Shown: positions 52,009 to 62,083, numbered from the stretch's first letter. The stretch: DNA of 64,000 nucleotides from Flavobacteriales bacterium (GCA_013204105.1 JABMOM010000009.1:1-64000), one strand, 5' to 3'. Notes: generated from the sequence alone by a model not told the origin. Program-made: numbers and translations.

Positions 52009-52448
52009 TCGCAGAACTGCATACGATATTCTTACGCGACCTCGGCCGACTTAAAGACGAATTGCTGGCCTTTGAGACGGAGGAAGATCTTTGGCTGGCC
52101 AGGCCGGGCACGAACAATACAGCCGGCCACCTGTGCCTTCACCTCTGTGGTAATTTACGCCACTTCGTCGGGGCTGTCATCGGCAATACTAATTACCAAC
52201 GCCAGCGGGACAACGAATTCAGCGGTAATCAGCTCTCTCGGGAACACCTTCTCTTGGAAATAGCACACACCGAAGTCGATGTCACACAGGGATTTGAAAA
52301 AATGGATCCAAACCTTTTGCAAAGGTCCTACCCTTTGGAAGTATTCGGCCGACCCATGACCTATGGATACTTTCTTATGCACTTATCCGGTCACCTCAAT
52401 TATCATCTCGGGCAAATCAACTACTTCCGGCGAATAGAACGCGGATAG
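52005..52448 (+). CDS. DinB/DUF1572-family protein
   Basis: About 147 residues of the DinB four-helix type. Three conserved histidines that bind a metal in this superfamily are visible: one in NTAGHLCLHLCGNLRHF and the others in LMHLSGHLNYHLGQINY near the C-terminus. Members include thiol transferases; the reaction here is unknown. The TTG at 52005 overlaps the previous stop by four bases (TTGA); a GTG at 51981 is the alternative and would add eight residues. Confidence 0.85.
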   Translation: MIAELHTIFLRDLGRLKDELLAFETEEDLWLARPGTNNTAGHLCLHLCGNLRHFVGAVIGNTNYQRQRDNEFSGNQLSREHLLLEIAHTEVDVTQGFEKMDPNLLQRSYPLEVFGRPMTYGYFLMHLSGHLNYHLGQINYFRRIERG

Positions 52449-52477
52449 ATTTGAACCTTTTCCCGCGTTGAGCATTC

Positions 52478-52485
52478 TATATTTG
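52478..52485 (+). promoter_or_regulatory. -7 box TATATTTG upstream of hemL
   Basis: Exact TAnnTTTG match, 23 bases before the hemL ATG. The nearest TTG (52451-52453) is 24 bases upstream, slightly too far for a standard -33 element. Confidence 0.5.
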
Positions 52486-52508
52486 GCCCTTCAAAAGCAC
52501 AGGTATAG

Positions 52509-53804
52509 ATGATCGAACGAAAGCAATCCAACGCACTCTACGAAAAAGCAAAGCAGTACCTCCCCGGAGGTGTGAACTCTCCCGTACGCGCATTCCGCTC
52601 TGTGAACGGATCTCCCATATTCATGGAAAAAGGGGCCGGAAGCCATATCTGGGATGCAGATGGCAACGAATACATCGACTTCTGCTGCTCGTGGGGACCA
52701 TTGATCTTGGGCCATGCTGAACCTAGCGTGCTCAACAAAGTGAGTGGGGTGATGGCCAACGGAACCTCATTCGGTGCTCCTAGCAAATATGAAAGTCAGC
52801 TGGCCCAGATGATCGTTGACAACCACCGCTACCTCGAGAAAATACGTTTTGTGAATTCTGGAACGGAAGCTACGATGAGCGCCATTCGCTTGGCCAGAGG
52901 CTATACGGGGAAGAACAAAGTGATCAAATTCGAAGGCTGCTATCACGGCCACGTAGACAGCTTGATGGTGAAAGCCGGATCAGGATTGGCTACCCTTGGA
53001 ACAAGCACCTCAGCGGGTATACCGGAGTCCTACATCAAGGAAACGATTGTGCTGCCGCTCAATGACATGGGGGCAATTGATCAGGCCATCGAAAAATACG
53101 GTGATGACATCGCCTGCATCATTATAGAGCCGGTCCCAGCAAATAATGGCCTACTCCTGCAAGACAAAGCATTCCTCCAATTTTTGCGTAAACGCTGTTC
53201 AGATTCTGGCATTCTTCTCTTCTTCGACGAGGTCATTTCGGGCTTCCGTGTCTCCTTCGAAGGAGCTAGCGGGTACTATGGCATCAAACCAGACCTGCTC
53301 GCCTTTGGTAAAATCATTGGCGGCGGCTTCCCCGTTGGAGCCTACGGCGCGTCGGTTGAAATCATGGATCACGTGGCACCCGATGGGCCTGTATATCAAG
53401 CAGGTACGCTCAGCGGAAACCCTGTAGCCATGGCGGCAGGAATTGCGCAGCTCGAACAATGTTTGAAGCCCGGATTCTACGAAGCCTTGGAAGCAAAGAC
53501 CAGCGCGCTCGTCAAACAAGTGCAAGCGCACACGGATGCAAAAGGCTATCCTTTTCACATGTTCCACATAGGATCGATCTTTTGGATGTCGTTCAGCAAT
53601 AAGAACAGGGTTCAAACGGCGGACGCGATCGATCCAAACAGCGGCGAACGATTCAAGGTCTTTTTTGACCACTTGTTGGAAAATGGCGTATACGTTGGCC
53701 CTTCAAGCTATGAAGTCGGTTTTGTCTCCGCTGCGCATACCCAGGATGATCTCAATAAAGCCGCCAAGGTCATGATGGCAGCGCTCGACCGTGCCTATGC
53801 CTGA
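52509..53804 (+). CDS. hemL: Glutamate-1-semialdehyde 2,1-aminomutase HemL
   Basis: PLP enzyme making 5-aminolevulinate from glutamate-1-semialdehyde, the C5 route to haem. It has the family opening YLPGGVNSPVRAF, NSGTEATMSAIRLARGYTG, IIEPVPANNGL, LFFDEVISGFR and the PLP lysine in LLAFGKIIGGGFPVGAYGA (Lys268). The 431-residue length is standard. The stop overlaps the next gene by eight bases from its ATG. Confidence 0.97.
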   Translation: MIERKQSNALYEKAKQYLPGGVNSPVRAFRSVNGSPIFMEKGAGSHIWDADGNEYIDFCCSWGPLILGHAEPSVLNKVSGVMANGTSFGAPSKYESQLAQMIVDNHRYLEKIRFVNSGTEATMSAIRLARGYTGKNKVIKFEGCYHGHVDSLMVKAGSGLATLGTSTSAGIPESYIKETIVLPLNDMGAIDQAIEKYGDDIACIIIEPVPANNGLLLQDKAFLQFLRKRCSDSGILLFFDEVISGFRVSFEGASGYYGIKPDLLAFGKIIGGGFPVGAYGASVEIMDHVAPDGPVYQAGTLSGNPVAMAAGIAQLEQCLKPGFYEALEAKTSALVKQVQAHTDAKGYPFHMFHIGSIFWMSFSNKNRVQTADAIDPNSGERFKVFFDHLLENGVYVGPSSYEVGFVSAAHTQDDLNKAAKVMMAALDRAYA

Positions 53805-54468
53805 GACAATAGGAGCATCGAAAACAGGTAGAGGATTCAACCGAATCGCTCCCATCTACGATGCTTCTGTTCGATTCGTATTTGGTTCCGCCATCGATCA
53901 ACTGCAAAACGATGTGATTGGCTCTTTGAAGCCCTCTCTAAACACCCTGATTGTTGGCGGGGGAACGGGTAAAATCCTTCGAACTTGCATGGACCGCGCA
54001 CTGGCCAAGCATTATACCTACGCAGAGCTTTCCTCCGCTATGATCGTTCGTGCAAAAAGAAGGTTGAGTGCTACGGAGCTTGAACAAGTCACGTTCACAG
54101 ACAATGGATTCAAGAAAGAAGCAGCATTCTATGACCTCATCATCCTGCCCTTTGTGCTCGACTGCTTTGGCACGGCGCAACTCAAGCAATTCTTAGCAGA
54201 AATGAAGCCGTATCTATCCAAAGGTGGGAAAGTCCTGCTGATCGATTTCAACCAAGAAGAAGGAACGCCTTACTTACGCTCTATTTGGAAGGAGTTGTTC
54301 ATCCGATTTCTCTATCAATTCTTCCGCCGATTCACGCACATCAAAGCATCGCGGCTCGCGCCTTTTCACGCAATGATGAGCAATGCCGGATTTGAGAAGG
54401 TACAAGAAACCTATCGTTATAACGGCTGGATCCAAGCGATTATCTGGTCGGAAGCACCCATCGAGTAG
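53797..54468 (+). CDS. Class I SAM-dependent methyltransferase
   Basis: About 223 residues. FNRIAPIYDASVRFVFG near the start resembles the UbiE-type opening; NTLIVGGGTGKILRTCM is motif I of the SAM-binding fold and LSKGGKVLLIDFNQEE the post-motif region. The substrate is unknown; a quinone, lipid or small molecule is possible given the UbiE-like start and the convergent UbiA-like gene. ATG at 53797 chosen over the GTG at 53791. The 3' end overlaps the convergent gene by 52 bases. Confidence 0.85.
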   Translation: MPETIGASKTGRGFNRIAPIYDASVRFVFGSAIDQLQNDVIGSLKPSLNTLIVGGGTGKILRTCMDRALAKHYTYAELSSAMIVRAKRRLSATELEQVTFTDNGFKKEAAFYDLIILPFVLDCFGTAQLKQFLAEMKPYLSKGGKVLLIDFNQEEGTPYLRSIWKELFIRFLYQFFRRFTHIKASRLAPFHAMMSNAGFEKVQETYRYNGWIQAIIWSEAPIE

Positions 54469-55310
54469 AGCACTGCGTACACCAGAACAGCTCCCTCAAA
54501 GACCAAGATGAACTTTATTTCATCCCATGCAGGTTTCATGCTTGCATAGGCAGCGGTCACGAATCCCAGTATCAATCCAGACGCCAGCTGTGAGCCAATT
54601 CCGGATGCTGTGAAGAAATACAACATCAGCATCGATATCAACCAAGCTGCGATGATGACATAGCCGACTAACCTCGAACGTTTAAAGCCAAACTCAGTGC
54701 CCAGGGTATGGATGCCAGCATCTCTGTCATTAAGAATATCTCGCAAATCAAAGGGAATCGTGACCACGATCAAGAAGAGAAAGCGCTCCGTAAATCGTTG
54801 AATAAACCCAGGTTCAAAAAGTGCTTGAATCCCCATTTGCTCGAAAACCGGAAACCCAAGCGTAATATAGGATACGACCAAGGCAATGATCAATGGCTTT
54901 GTAAGGGGTATGTCTCGAAATCTCCTCCAGCCATTTTGAGAAGGGAGGATAGGAATAGTATAGCCGACAGAGATAAGTCCAGCTGGAACCAGCCAAACCA
55001 CGGTATCTGCATTGAAATTGGGTAAAAGCAGCATGAGTCCGAATACTGCAAAACTCATGGCGTATTTCATGGGCTGGGCATGCTTCAGCACCCATTGATG
55101 CCGCTCCGCCAATTGCTGAGCCGGGATGAAGTCAATTTTGTACAATCGATGAAAAGTGTACAAGACAAAGCTTCCGAGGAAGACGCTGACCGGGACGTAC
55201 CACCGGAAGTACAAATAATCGATTAAAAAGAAGGAGGATAATGTCAGCGAGGCAAGGACCGTCGCAACCAAGAGGTTAGCATAAACGAAGCTTTTCAGCA
55301 TCGGCCGCAC
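54417..55310 (-). CDS. UbiA-like prenyltransferase family membrane protein
   Basis: A 297-residue protein with eight or nine membrane spans. VLYTFHRLYKIDF takes the place of the first aspartate motif, which is degenerate, while VVTIPFDLRDILNDRDAGIHTLGTEFG is a good second motif (DxxDxxxD-like) of the UbiA superfamily. The degenerate first motif makes the activity doubtful. The substrate is unknown. Shares one base with the upstream secreted unknown and overlaps the convergent methyltransferase by 52 bases. Confidence 0.8.
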   Translation of the reverse strand: MRPMLKSFVYANLLVATVLASLTLSSFFLIDYLYFRWYVPVSVFLGSFVLYTFHRLYKIDFIPAQQLAERHQWVLKHAQPMKYAMSFAVFGLMLLLPNFNADTVVWLVPAGLISVGYTIPILPSQNGWRRFRDIPLTKPLIIALVVSYITLGFPVFEQMGIQALFEPGFIQRFTERFLFLIVVTIPFDLRDILNDRDAGIHTLGTEFGFKRSRLVGYVIIAAWLISMLMLYFFTASGIGSQLASGLILGFVTAAYASMKPAWDEIKFILVFEGAVLVYAVLYSMGASDQIIAWIQPL

Positions 55311-55936
55311 TATTTATCAGCTTCTAGATAAACCTTGAGCGCAAAGCCTGCGGCCGTGCCTACCAATCCAGCCGCGAGTGATTTGAATAATCGCTTATTC
55401 CGAGCGACTCGTTCAAAACCCAAAACGTAGGCTGGCTCTGTAATAAGATCAGAAGATTCAATGCGTTCTTTTGGGATCTTGTACTTAGGAATGCCTGTCG
55501 CTACCAAGTAGGCAAAAGGAACCGCAAAGGGCAAGGGCGTTGGCACCAATACATAGCTGAGTCCAGCCGTTAAAGGCAAACCCACCAATAGACTCCAATT
55601 GCCCCGGTAATGGCTCATTGCATCCTGCTCTCCCTTGATATAGAAGCGCATTTCATCCACGCTGAAGTAATTCCCCACGGCCGTATCCATGTAGTAGATC
55701 ACTTTCTCCTCGCCACTTGGACCATTGATTGAAAAGATGCGTTCCAGGTCCAATTTCTTCGCCTTGGTTTGGCCGCTTCGTTTGAAATGATCGTAATAAA
55801 GGTAAAGGCTGTCTTGCCCCGTAACCTTCCCCTCGATGACACTTCCAGACATCATCATAATCTCTTGATCTGCTTGGGCTTTCACGCCAAAGGAGATAAA
55901 GATCAATAGGATTAGGGTTATTCCATACCGGATCAT
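55310..55936 (-). CDS. Exported protein of unknown function
   Basis: A 208-residue protein with signal peptide (MIRYGITLILLIFISFGVKA, then QADQEI). The first ~75 mature residues are beta-rich (MMMSGSVIEGKVTGQDSLYLYYDHFKR, with KKLDLERIFSI), followed by two hydrophobic stretches around residues 115-150 and one near 190. No family recognised. It forms an operon with the UbiA-like gene, whose ATG shares the base at 55310. Confidence 0.7.
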   Translation of the reverse strand: MIRYGITLILLIFISFGVKAQADQEIMMMSGSVIEGKVTGQDSLYLYYDHFKRSGQTKAKKLDLERIFSINGPSGEEKVIYYMDTAVGNYFSVDEMRFYIKGEQDAMSHYRGNWSLLVGLPLTAGLSYVLVPTPLPFAVPFAYLVATGIPKYKIPKERIESSDLITEPAYVLGFERVARNKRLFKSLAAGLVGTAAGFALKVYLEADK

Positions 55937-56026
55937 AATGCAAACATGACAAAATTAAACCTATACCCGTCGAAACTTAGCGATCGATATCGTGTTTATG
56001 CATGCTAGAATGAGCAGCCCACAAAG

Positions 56027-56034
56027 TATATTTG
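56027..56034 (+). promoter_or_regulatory. -7 box TATATTTG upstream of gcvP
   Basis: Exact TAnnTTTG match, 21 bases before the ATG at 56056. It overlaps an in-frame TTG at 56032, which argues against that start. Confidence 0.55.
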
Positions 56035-56055
56035 CAGCCCTTTTACAGCATTGAT

Positions 56056-58950
56056 ATGACCAGACACGATTCTTTCCAATTGCGCCACATCGGCCCACGT
56101 CGCGAGGAGATCCAGAGCATGCTCGAAGCGATCGGTGTATCTTCCATCGATCAACTCATCGACGAGACCGTCCCAAAATCCATCCGACTCAAAGGACCAC
56201 TTCAATTGGAAGAAGGCATCTCTGAGTATGAATTTTTGGAGCACGCCAAGCAACTCGGCAACTTGAATACCTTGAACCGCAACTTCATCGGCCAAGGATA
56301 CTATGGCACGATTACGCCATCGGTGATCAAGCGCAATATTTTGGAGAATCCCGGATGGTACACCGCTTACACCCCTTATCAAGCCGAAATTTCGCAAGGG
56401 CGTCTTGAAGGCTTGCTGAATTTTCAAACCGTGGTGTCCGACCTCACGGGATTGGAGATCGCCAATGCAAGTTTGTTAGACGAGGGCACTGCGGCAGCTG
56501 AAGCCGTTATGATGCTCTACCATTCACGAACCCGTGAACAGCAGAAAGGCAACATCCACAAGTTTTTCGTTGACGACATGTGTTTTGGTCAGACCATCGA
56601 AGTGGTGAAGGCCAAAGCCAAAGCAATCGGAGTGGACGTCGTCATCGGCAGCGTAGACGACCTTCAGTTGGATAATTCTTTCTTCGGTATTTTACTCCAA
56701 TCACCGAACAAGGAAGGAGTCATCAGCGATTACTCACCGGTAATGAGCCAAGTCGAAGAATTGAACATTAAAACCGTTGTTGCTTCTGACCTATTGGCGC
56801 TTTGCCTGATGAAACCTCCCGGAGAATGGGGTGCAGACGTGGTGGTAGGAAACACACAACGCTTCGGCGTTCCTATGGGATTTGGTGGTCCTCACGCAGG
56901 ATTCTTCGCTACAAAAGATGAATACAAGCGCAACATCCCAGGACGAATCATCGGCGTTTCGATCGACCGTGACAACAAGCCTGCGCTTCGGATGGCATTG
57001 CAAACGCGTGAACAACACATCCGTCGTGACAAGGCGACCAGCAACATCTGCACAGCCCAAGCCCTATTGGCAATCATGGCCTCTATGTATGCCGTCTATC
57101 ATGGACCGGCACGATTGAAATCCATTGCTGAGGAAACCGCACAGAAAGCGAAACAATTGGCTACTTCGCTGCAAAAATTAGGAGTAAAACTCACACACGA
57201 CGCGTACTTCGACACGATCTGCCTGAGCGGTTGCGATGTGAATGCTGTGGAGAAGGCTGCACTGGCAAACGACACAAATTTCTTCTACCACGACAACGGA
57301 AACATCAGCATTACAGTAGACGAGACCACCCACGCCGATGACCTCCAAGCCGTGGTTGACATCTTCGCAGAAGCGAACTCTAAGGAAGGGGCAGCAATCA
57401 TCGCCGGCCGCGGCGAAGTCGCGATTCCAGTTCACTTGCAACGCACGACGCCTTTTCTAGAGCATCCAATCTTCAGCGCTTTCCAAAGCGAGACGGACAT
57501 GATGCGCTACATCAAGCAACTCGAAAACAAAGACATCTCGCTCACCCGAAGCATGATCTCACTGGGAAGCTGCACCATGAAACTCAACGCAGCCTCAGAA
57601 CTCTATCCTATCTCTGACCCGCATTTTGCCAACCTGCATCCTTTCGTTCCTGCTGATCAGGCCAAAGGTTACGTCCAAGTGGTGGACGAATTAAACCGAG
57701 ACCTGAGTGCCATCACTGGATTCGACGCCGTGTCTTTTCAACCCAATTCAGGAGCGCAAGGAGAATACGCAGGCTTGATGGTGATCCGGGCCTACCACGA
57801 AGCGAATGGCGAGCCCAACAGAAACAAAGTATTGATTCCTTCATCGGCACACGGAACCAACCCTGCTTCTGCCGTGGTAGCGGGTCTTGAAGTGGTTGTG
57901 GTAAAGTGTGATGAAGATGGCAACATCGACATTGAAGATCTGAAAGCCAAAGCGGAAAAGTTCTCGAAGGACCTCTGCGCTTTGATGGTTACTTACCCAT
58001 CCACCCACGGCGTCTTTGAAGAAGGCATTATGGAGATCACACAGATTGTGCACGACCACGGTGGTCAAGTCTACATGGATGGAGCGAATATGAATGCTCA
58101 GGTAGGGCTCACAAACCCCGGCATCATCGGTGCAGATGTGTGTCATTTGAATTTACACAAGACCTTTGCGATCCCACATGGTGGTGGTGGTCCCGGAGTT
58201 GGTCCTATTGGAGTTGCGAAGCATCTCACCCCCTTCTTGCCAAGCCACCCTTACCATAAAACGGGCGGAGAGCGCGGTATTGGACCCGTGTCAAGCGCAC
58301 CCTTTGGAAGTGCCTTGATCTTGCTCATTTCTTATGGTTATATCAAAATGCTCGGAGCAGAGGGGTTGACCAACGCAACCAAATTTGCGATACTTAACGC
58401 CAACTATTTGAAGGCACGATTAGAAGGCGACTACCCCGTCCTTTATAAAGGGTCAAACGATAGGGTCGCTCACGAAATGATTTTAGACTGCCGTCCATTC
58501 AAGCGTTCAGCACAAATAGAGGTTACAGATATAGCGAAACGCTTGATCGACTATGGCTATCACGCTCCTACGGTTTCCTTTCCGGTAGCAGGAACGATCA
58601 TGGTAGAGCCTACAGAAAGTGAATCCAAGAAGGAACTGGATCGATTTGCAGATGCGCTGATCGAGATCCGACGTGAGATAGCTTCGATCGAACAAGGCGA
58701 TTCACTTGCTGAGACTAGTGTGCTGAGGAATGCACCACACACGGCTGAAGTTCTGACTGCAGATGAATGGCCTTATACCTATACCAGGAAAATGGCCGCT
58801 TGGCCCTTGCCTTGGATCGTGGAGAACAAATACTGGGCTCCTGTTTCGAGAATCTATGATGCCCACGGCGATCGCAACTTGATTTGTACTTGTCCGCCGA
58901 TGGAAGATTACGACCAGCACCCCGCGAGGGCCGTCGAGGAAGAAGAGTAG
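56056..58950 (+). CDS. gcvP: Glycine dehydrogenase (decarboxylating), P-protein of the glycine cleavage system
   Basis: PLP enzyme that decarboxylates glycine and passes the aminomethyl group to the H-protein lipoamide. It is the single-chain form of 964 residues made of two related halves. Family motifs: FQLRHIGPRREEIQSML at the start, YTPYQAEISQGRLEGLLNFQT, SLLDEGTAAAEA, and in the second half NPASAVVAGLEVVVVKCDEDGNID and the PLP lysine region CHLNLHKTFAIPHGGGGPGVGPIGV. gcvT and gcvH are not in the window. Confidence 0.97.
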   Translation: MTRHDSFQLRHIGPRREEIQSMLEAIGVSSIDQLIDETVPKSIRLKGPLQLEEGISEYEFLEHAKQLGNLNTLNRNFIGQGYYGTITPSVIKRNILENPGWYTAYTPYQAEISQGRLEGLLNFQTVVSDLTGLEIANASLLDEGTAAAEAVMMLYHSRTREQQKGNIHKFFVDDMCFGQTIEVVKAKAKAIGVDVVIGSVDDLQLDNSFFGILLQSPNKEGVISDYSPVMSQVEELNIKTVVASDLLALCLMKPPGEWGADVVVGNTQRFGVPMGFGGPHAGFFATKDEYKRNIPGRIIGVSIDRDNKPALRMALQTREQHIRRDKATSNICTAQALLAIMASMYAVYHGPARLKSIAEETAQKAKQLATSLQKLGVKLTHDAYFDTICLSGCDVNAVEKAALANDTNFFYHDNGNISITVDETTHADDLQAVVDIFAEANSKEGAAIIAGRGEVAIPVHLQRTTPFLEHPIFSAFQSETDMMRYIKQLENKDISLTRSMISLGSCTMKLNAASELYPISDPHFANLHPFVPADQAKGYVQVVDELNRDLSAITGFDAVSFQPNSGAQGEYAGLMVIRAYHEANGEPNRNKVLIPSSAHGTNPASAVVAGLEVVVVKCDEDGNIDIEDLKAKAEKFSKDLCALMVTYPSTHGVFEEGIMEITQIVHDHGGQVYMDGANMNAQVGLTNPGIIGADVCHLNLHKTFAIPHGGGGPGVGPIGVAKHLTPFLPSHPYHKTGGERGIGPVSSAPFGSALILLISYGYIKMLGAEGLTNATKFAILNANYLKARLEGDYPVLYKGSNDRVAHEMILDCRPFKRSAQIEVTDIAKRLIDYGYHAPTVSFPVAGTIMVEPTESESKKELDRFADALIEIRREIASIEQGDSLAETSVLRNAPHTAEVLTADEWPYTYTRKMAAWPLPWIVENKYWAPVSRIYDAHGDRNLICTCPPMEDYDQHPARAVEEEE

Positions 58951-58974
58951 ATAATTTTAACTGCTCATCTTCGT

Positions 58975-58982
58975 TACATTTG
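58975..58982 (+). promoter_or_regulatory. -7 box TACATTTG upstream of the T9SS gene at 58997
   Basis: Matches TAnnTTTG, 14 bases before the ATG, so the leader would be only about 8-10 bases. No clear -33 element. Confidence 0.5.
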
Positions 58983-58996
58983 GTCACTGACCGCGT

Positions 58997-61900
58997 ATGA
59001 AGCACTTCCTATTTTTCATCTTTAGCGTCCTCGCCTCGGCATCCGTTGCCCAGCGCATCGAGCTCAACAACGATGCCCGCGCAGCTGGGGCGCGTTACGA
59101 TGAAAATCTCCCTGACGGCGTTTTGTTCTACGAAGGGTTTGAAAATTCATCACTCCCCGCCCTGCCTTCTGGATGGAGTGCTTTTGGAGTAAGCGCTGAA
59201 CCTTTCATAACGGGCACAGCAGGCAACGCTCCTGGGCAGGCCAATGCCAATGGCTTTTGGAATGTTCCCTTGCATGGAATATTCGCTGTGACCAACGATG
59301 ATGTTTGCAATTGCGACAAATCCCAAGAAAGGCTTCGATCGCGCGCGTTCGACCTCGTGGGACTGCAAAACATTCAATTGCAGTTCAGTGCGTACCAAGA
59401 TGGCAGCGCGGGTCAGTCTGCAACGTTAGATATCAGCACGTCCGATCTTCCTTGGACGAGTTTGTATTCCATTCCTTCTTCATCCAATTGGAAAACACAC
59501 CGCATTGAAATTCCAAATGCATTTCTGAAGGAAGGCTTCAAGTTTCGGTTTCGCTATGACGACAACGGCAACTATGCATCTGGATTAGCCGTGGATGATA
59601 TCTATATGTACCGCGATGATGCAGCCCGTTTTGCTTTAGAGTCCTTCTTTTCTATTGAGGGCGATGTCTTGGGCTCAGGACAGTTCTACGATCAGATTCC
59701 CGTGAGCCAAGCGCGCGAAGCACAACTGATATTTGGAGGAAGCATCGCAAACGATGCAGATCAGCGTAAGAATGCTCAACTCGCTGTTGATGTGCAAGGT
59801 CCCGTTGTCTTTGGCGACACTTCCGCGAGTTGGCATCTGGTTGCGAACGAAACGCGTTTGATCGGCTTCGATGAAAACGAGCGTTTCACGCCACACCTCT
59901 CTGGAACGTATAACCTCGTTGCTGCCGTCTTGACCGATTCAGGAGACAGCGACTTGAGTGACAACGACTACGCGGCTTCTTTCACTGTTGGAGATACCTT
60001 GTATCAAAGGACAGCCATCCCGCTCGGCAATACTGCTGGAGTATGGTTGGAACAACAAGGCGATCGATATGGAAGTGTCTACCATATGTTCAAGGGCGAC
60101 ACCGTCGATGCTGTCTATGTTCGCATTCATCCTTCTACGCAGGCAGGAGCGCGCTTCAGGCTAAAGATTTTCAGCTTTGACACATTGACCTCATCCAGCT
60201 TTAGCTCTTCCCCTATCACGGTAGCATCCAACGATATCGGTACTTCTATGAGGATTCCTTTAAACACGCACATAAGCAGAGGAAAAAAGGTGCTAACCAT
60301 TGAAAAAGAATCGGGCAGCGAGCGTTTAGTGATCGGAGCTGACCCAAGTAAGGAGGCATTAGAAGGAAACGCACTTACACGCAAAGCGGGCCAAGACTGG
60401 AAAGCATTTTCATTCTTTCCACTGACGGCATTAGTACTTCCGGCGATCGACACTGCTTGTCCCGGATACATCACATCTTCTGTCACTGACGAAACCTGTC
60501 AGGACGAAGACGACGGAATAATCAGTACAGAGGTATTCGGCGCCAACATTCCATTTACGTACAATTGGTCAAACGGAGCAGGCAATGTAAGCTCCGTCGA
60601 GGACCTGGCGCCCGGGTTTTACGACCTGTTCGTCATCGACGCACAAAACTGCATCTACGAAAAGAACTTTGAAATCCACGCCGCAGAAGCAGTCGTTTTC
60701 AATCCGATCCTTACCATTGACTCTTGTGCGCGTTCTACTGGAGTCATCGACTTGAATATTTCTGGCGGAGATGAACCATTCTCTCTGACCTGGAATGGAA
60801 AAGAGCGATCCGCTTTCGAGTCTGGATTATCGATGGGCAACTACGCCGTTCAGCTCACCGATGAGAACGGGTGTCAGGCTTCGACCTCGGTTTCACTTGG
60901 GGGTACAGAAGATATCGGATTCGTTTTTCTCGTCGACAACTCAGATTGTTTGGATTCGAATGGCTCGATTGAAGTCACCCCGTTCGGAACTCCTCCCTTC
61001 AGTTATGCATGGTCAAACGGTGATTCTACCGCTCTCGTTTCAAGCCTCTTTGCTGGCATCTATCATGTCACCCTCACAGACTCCGTAGGCTGCACCACCA
61101 GCTCAACCACTTGGGTGAACGATGTCAACGGTCCTTCTACTTCCGTTTCAAGCATTAGCGATGTAAGGTGTTTCGGTCAAGCAGATGGATCTGTATCGCT
61201 TACCACAGGCGGAGGACTTCCACCCTACCTCTATAGTTGGAGCAATGGCACGACGACAGAAGACCTCACGGGCCTCGAACCAGGAATGTACGCACTGACT
61301 GTGTCCGACACGGCAGGCTGCCGTTCCTTTCGCGCTGTCGAAATTCAAAACGACGCCCTTCCTTTCATTGTTGATCTAAATGCAAAAGGCAATTATTGCT
61401 TTTCTGACAGTTCCGGCATCTTAGAGGCCATCATCAATGGTGGCGCTGCCCCTTATACTATGAATTGGTCAACAGGTGCTTCCTCAACCGAGATCACAGA
61501 TTTAGCCGCAGGAACCTATCATTATATTATCACAGATAACAATGGCTGCGACTATGCAGACAGCATTGAGGTAAGTGACGGTATGTTCTTCGCAGCACAG
61601 ATCGATTCAATTTATTGGGATACGGTCGCTAATTTCTTAGATGAAAACAAAATCTACGTACACTCCTTAGGTGGAGTAGAACCCATTTCTTATGTATGGA
61701 ATGACAGCATTCAGGGAAAGGACCTCATCAATGTTCCTACAGGCTCTTATACATTGATAGCCACCGACCAATTGGGCTGTAGCATCCTATTGAATTACCT
61801 TTTGCAAAATGGACCCAGTGGCCTTCAAACCTCTCTGCAAACGCCATTCATCAAACTCTATCCAAATCCTGTCCAACTAGGACAAAGTGTTCAATTTCAA

Positions 61901-62083
61901 TCTTCGACCCCTGTGCAACGAATAGTGATTAGAGACCTTGCTGGGCAAGTCTTTAGTGCTCTACCTCGAGTAATGGCAACATCCGGCGTTCTTAGTTTAG
62001 GCGGCCTTCCTTCCGGTATTTATCTTGTTGAATTTTCGACACAGAATGCACTGTTGACGGAAAGAATCTGCGTTTTCAGGTAA
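58997..62083 (+). CDS. T9SS cargo protein: choice-of-anchor J domain, SprB repeats, type A sorting domain
   Basis: A 1028-residue secreted protein. Signal peptide MKHFLFFIFSVLASASVAQ; then a choice-of-anchor J (jelly-roll, MAM-like) domain at about 35-215 (LFYEGFENSSLP, FRYDDNGNYASGLAVDDIYMYRD); a middle part with strand-rich, CARDB-like spacing (about 215-490); five or six SprB-type repeats of about 75-80 residues (PFTYNWSNGA, PFSYAWSNGD, PYLYSWSNGT, PYTMNWSTGA); and a type A sorting domain (KLYPNPVQLGQSVQF ... SGIYLVEFS). It is the first of two tandem related genes. Confidence 0.9.
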   Translation: MKHFLFFIFSVLASASVAQRIELNNDARAAGARYDENLPDGVLFYEGFENSSLPALPSGWSAFGVSAEPFITGTAGNAPGQANANGFWNVPLHGIFAVTNDDVCNCDKSQERLRSRAFDLVGLQNIQLQFSAYQDGSAGQSATLDISTSDLPWTSLYSIPSSSNWKTHRIEIPNAFLKEGFKFRFRYDDNGNYASGLAVDDIYMYRDDAARFALESFFSIEGDVLGSGQFYDQIPVSQAREAQLIFGGSIANDADQRKNAQLAVDVQGPVVFGDTSASWHLVANETRLIGFDENERFTPHLSGTYNLVAAVLTDSGDSDLSDNDYAASFTVGDTLYQRTAIPLGNTAGVWLEQQGDRYGSVYHMFKGDTVDAVYVRIHPSTQAGARFRLKIFSFDTLTSSSFSSSPITVASNDIGTSMRIPLNTHISRGKKVLTIEKESGSERLVIGADPSKEALEGNALTRKAGQDWKAFSFFPLTALVLPAIDTACPGYITSSVTDETCQDEDDGIISTEVFGANIPFTYNWSNGAGNVSSVEDLAPGFYDLFVIDAQNCIYEKNFEIHAAEAVVFNPILTIDSCARSTGVIDLNISGGDEPFSLTWNGKERSAFESGLSMGNYAVQLTDENGCQASTSVSLGGTEDIGFVFLVDNSDCLDSNGSIEVTPFGTPPFSYAWSNGDSTALVSSLFAGIYHVTLTDSVGCTTSSTTWVNDVNGPSTSVSSISDVRCFGQADGSVSLTTGGGLPPYLYSWSNGTTTEDLTGLEPGMYALTVSDTAGCRSFRAVEIQNDALPFIVDLNAKGNYCFSDSSGILEAIINGGAAPYTMNWSTGASSTEITDLAAGTYHYIITDNNGCDYADSIEVSDGMFFAAQIDSIYWDTVANFLDENKIYVHSLGGVEPISYVWNDSIQGKDLINVPTGSYTLIATDQLGCSILLNYLLQNGPSGLQTSLQTPFIKLYPNPVQLGQSVQFQSSTPVQRIVIRDLAGQVFSALPRVMATSGVLSLGGLPSGIYLVEFSTQNALLTERICVFR

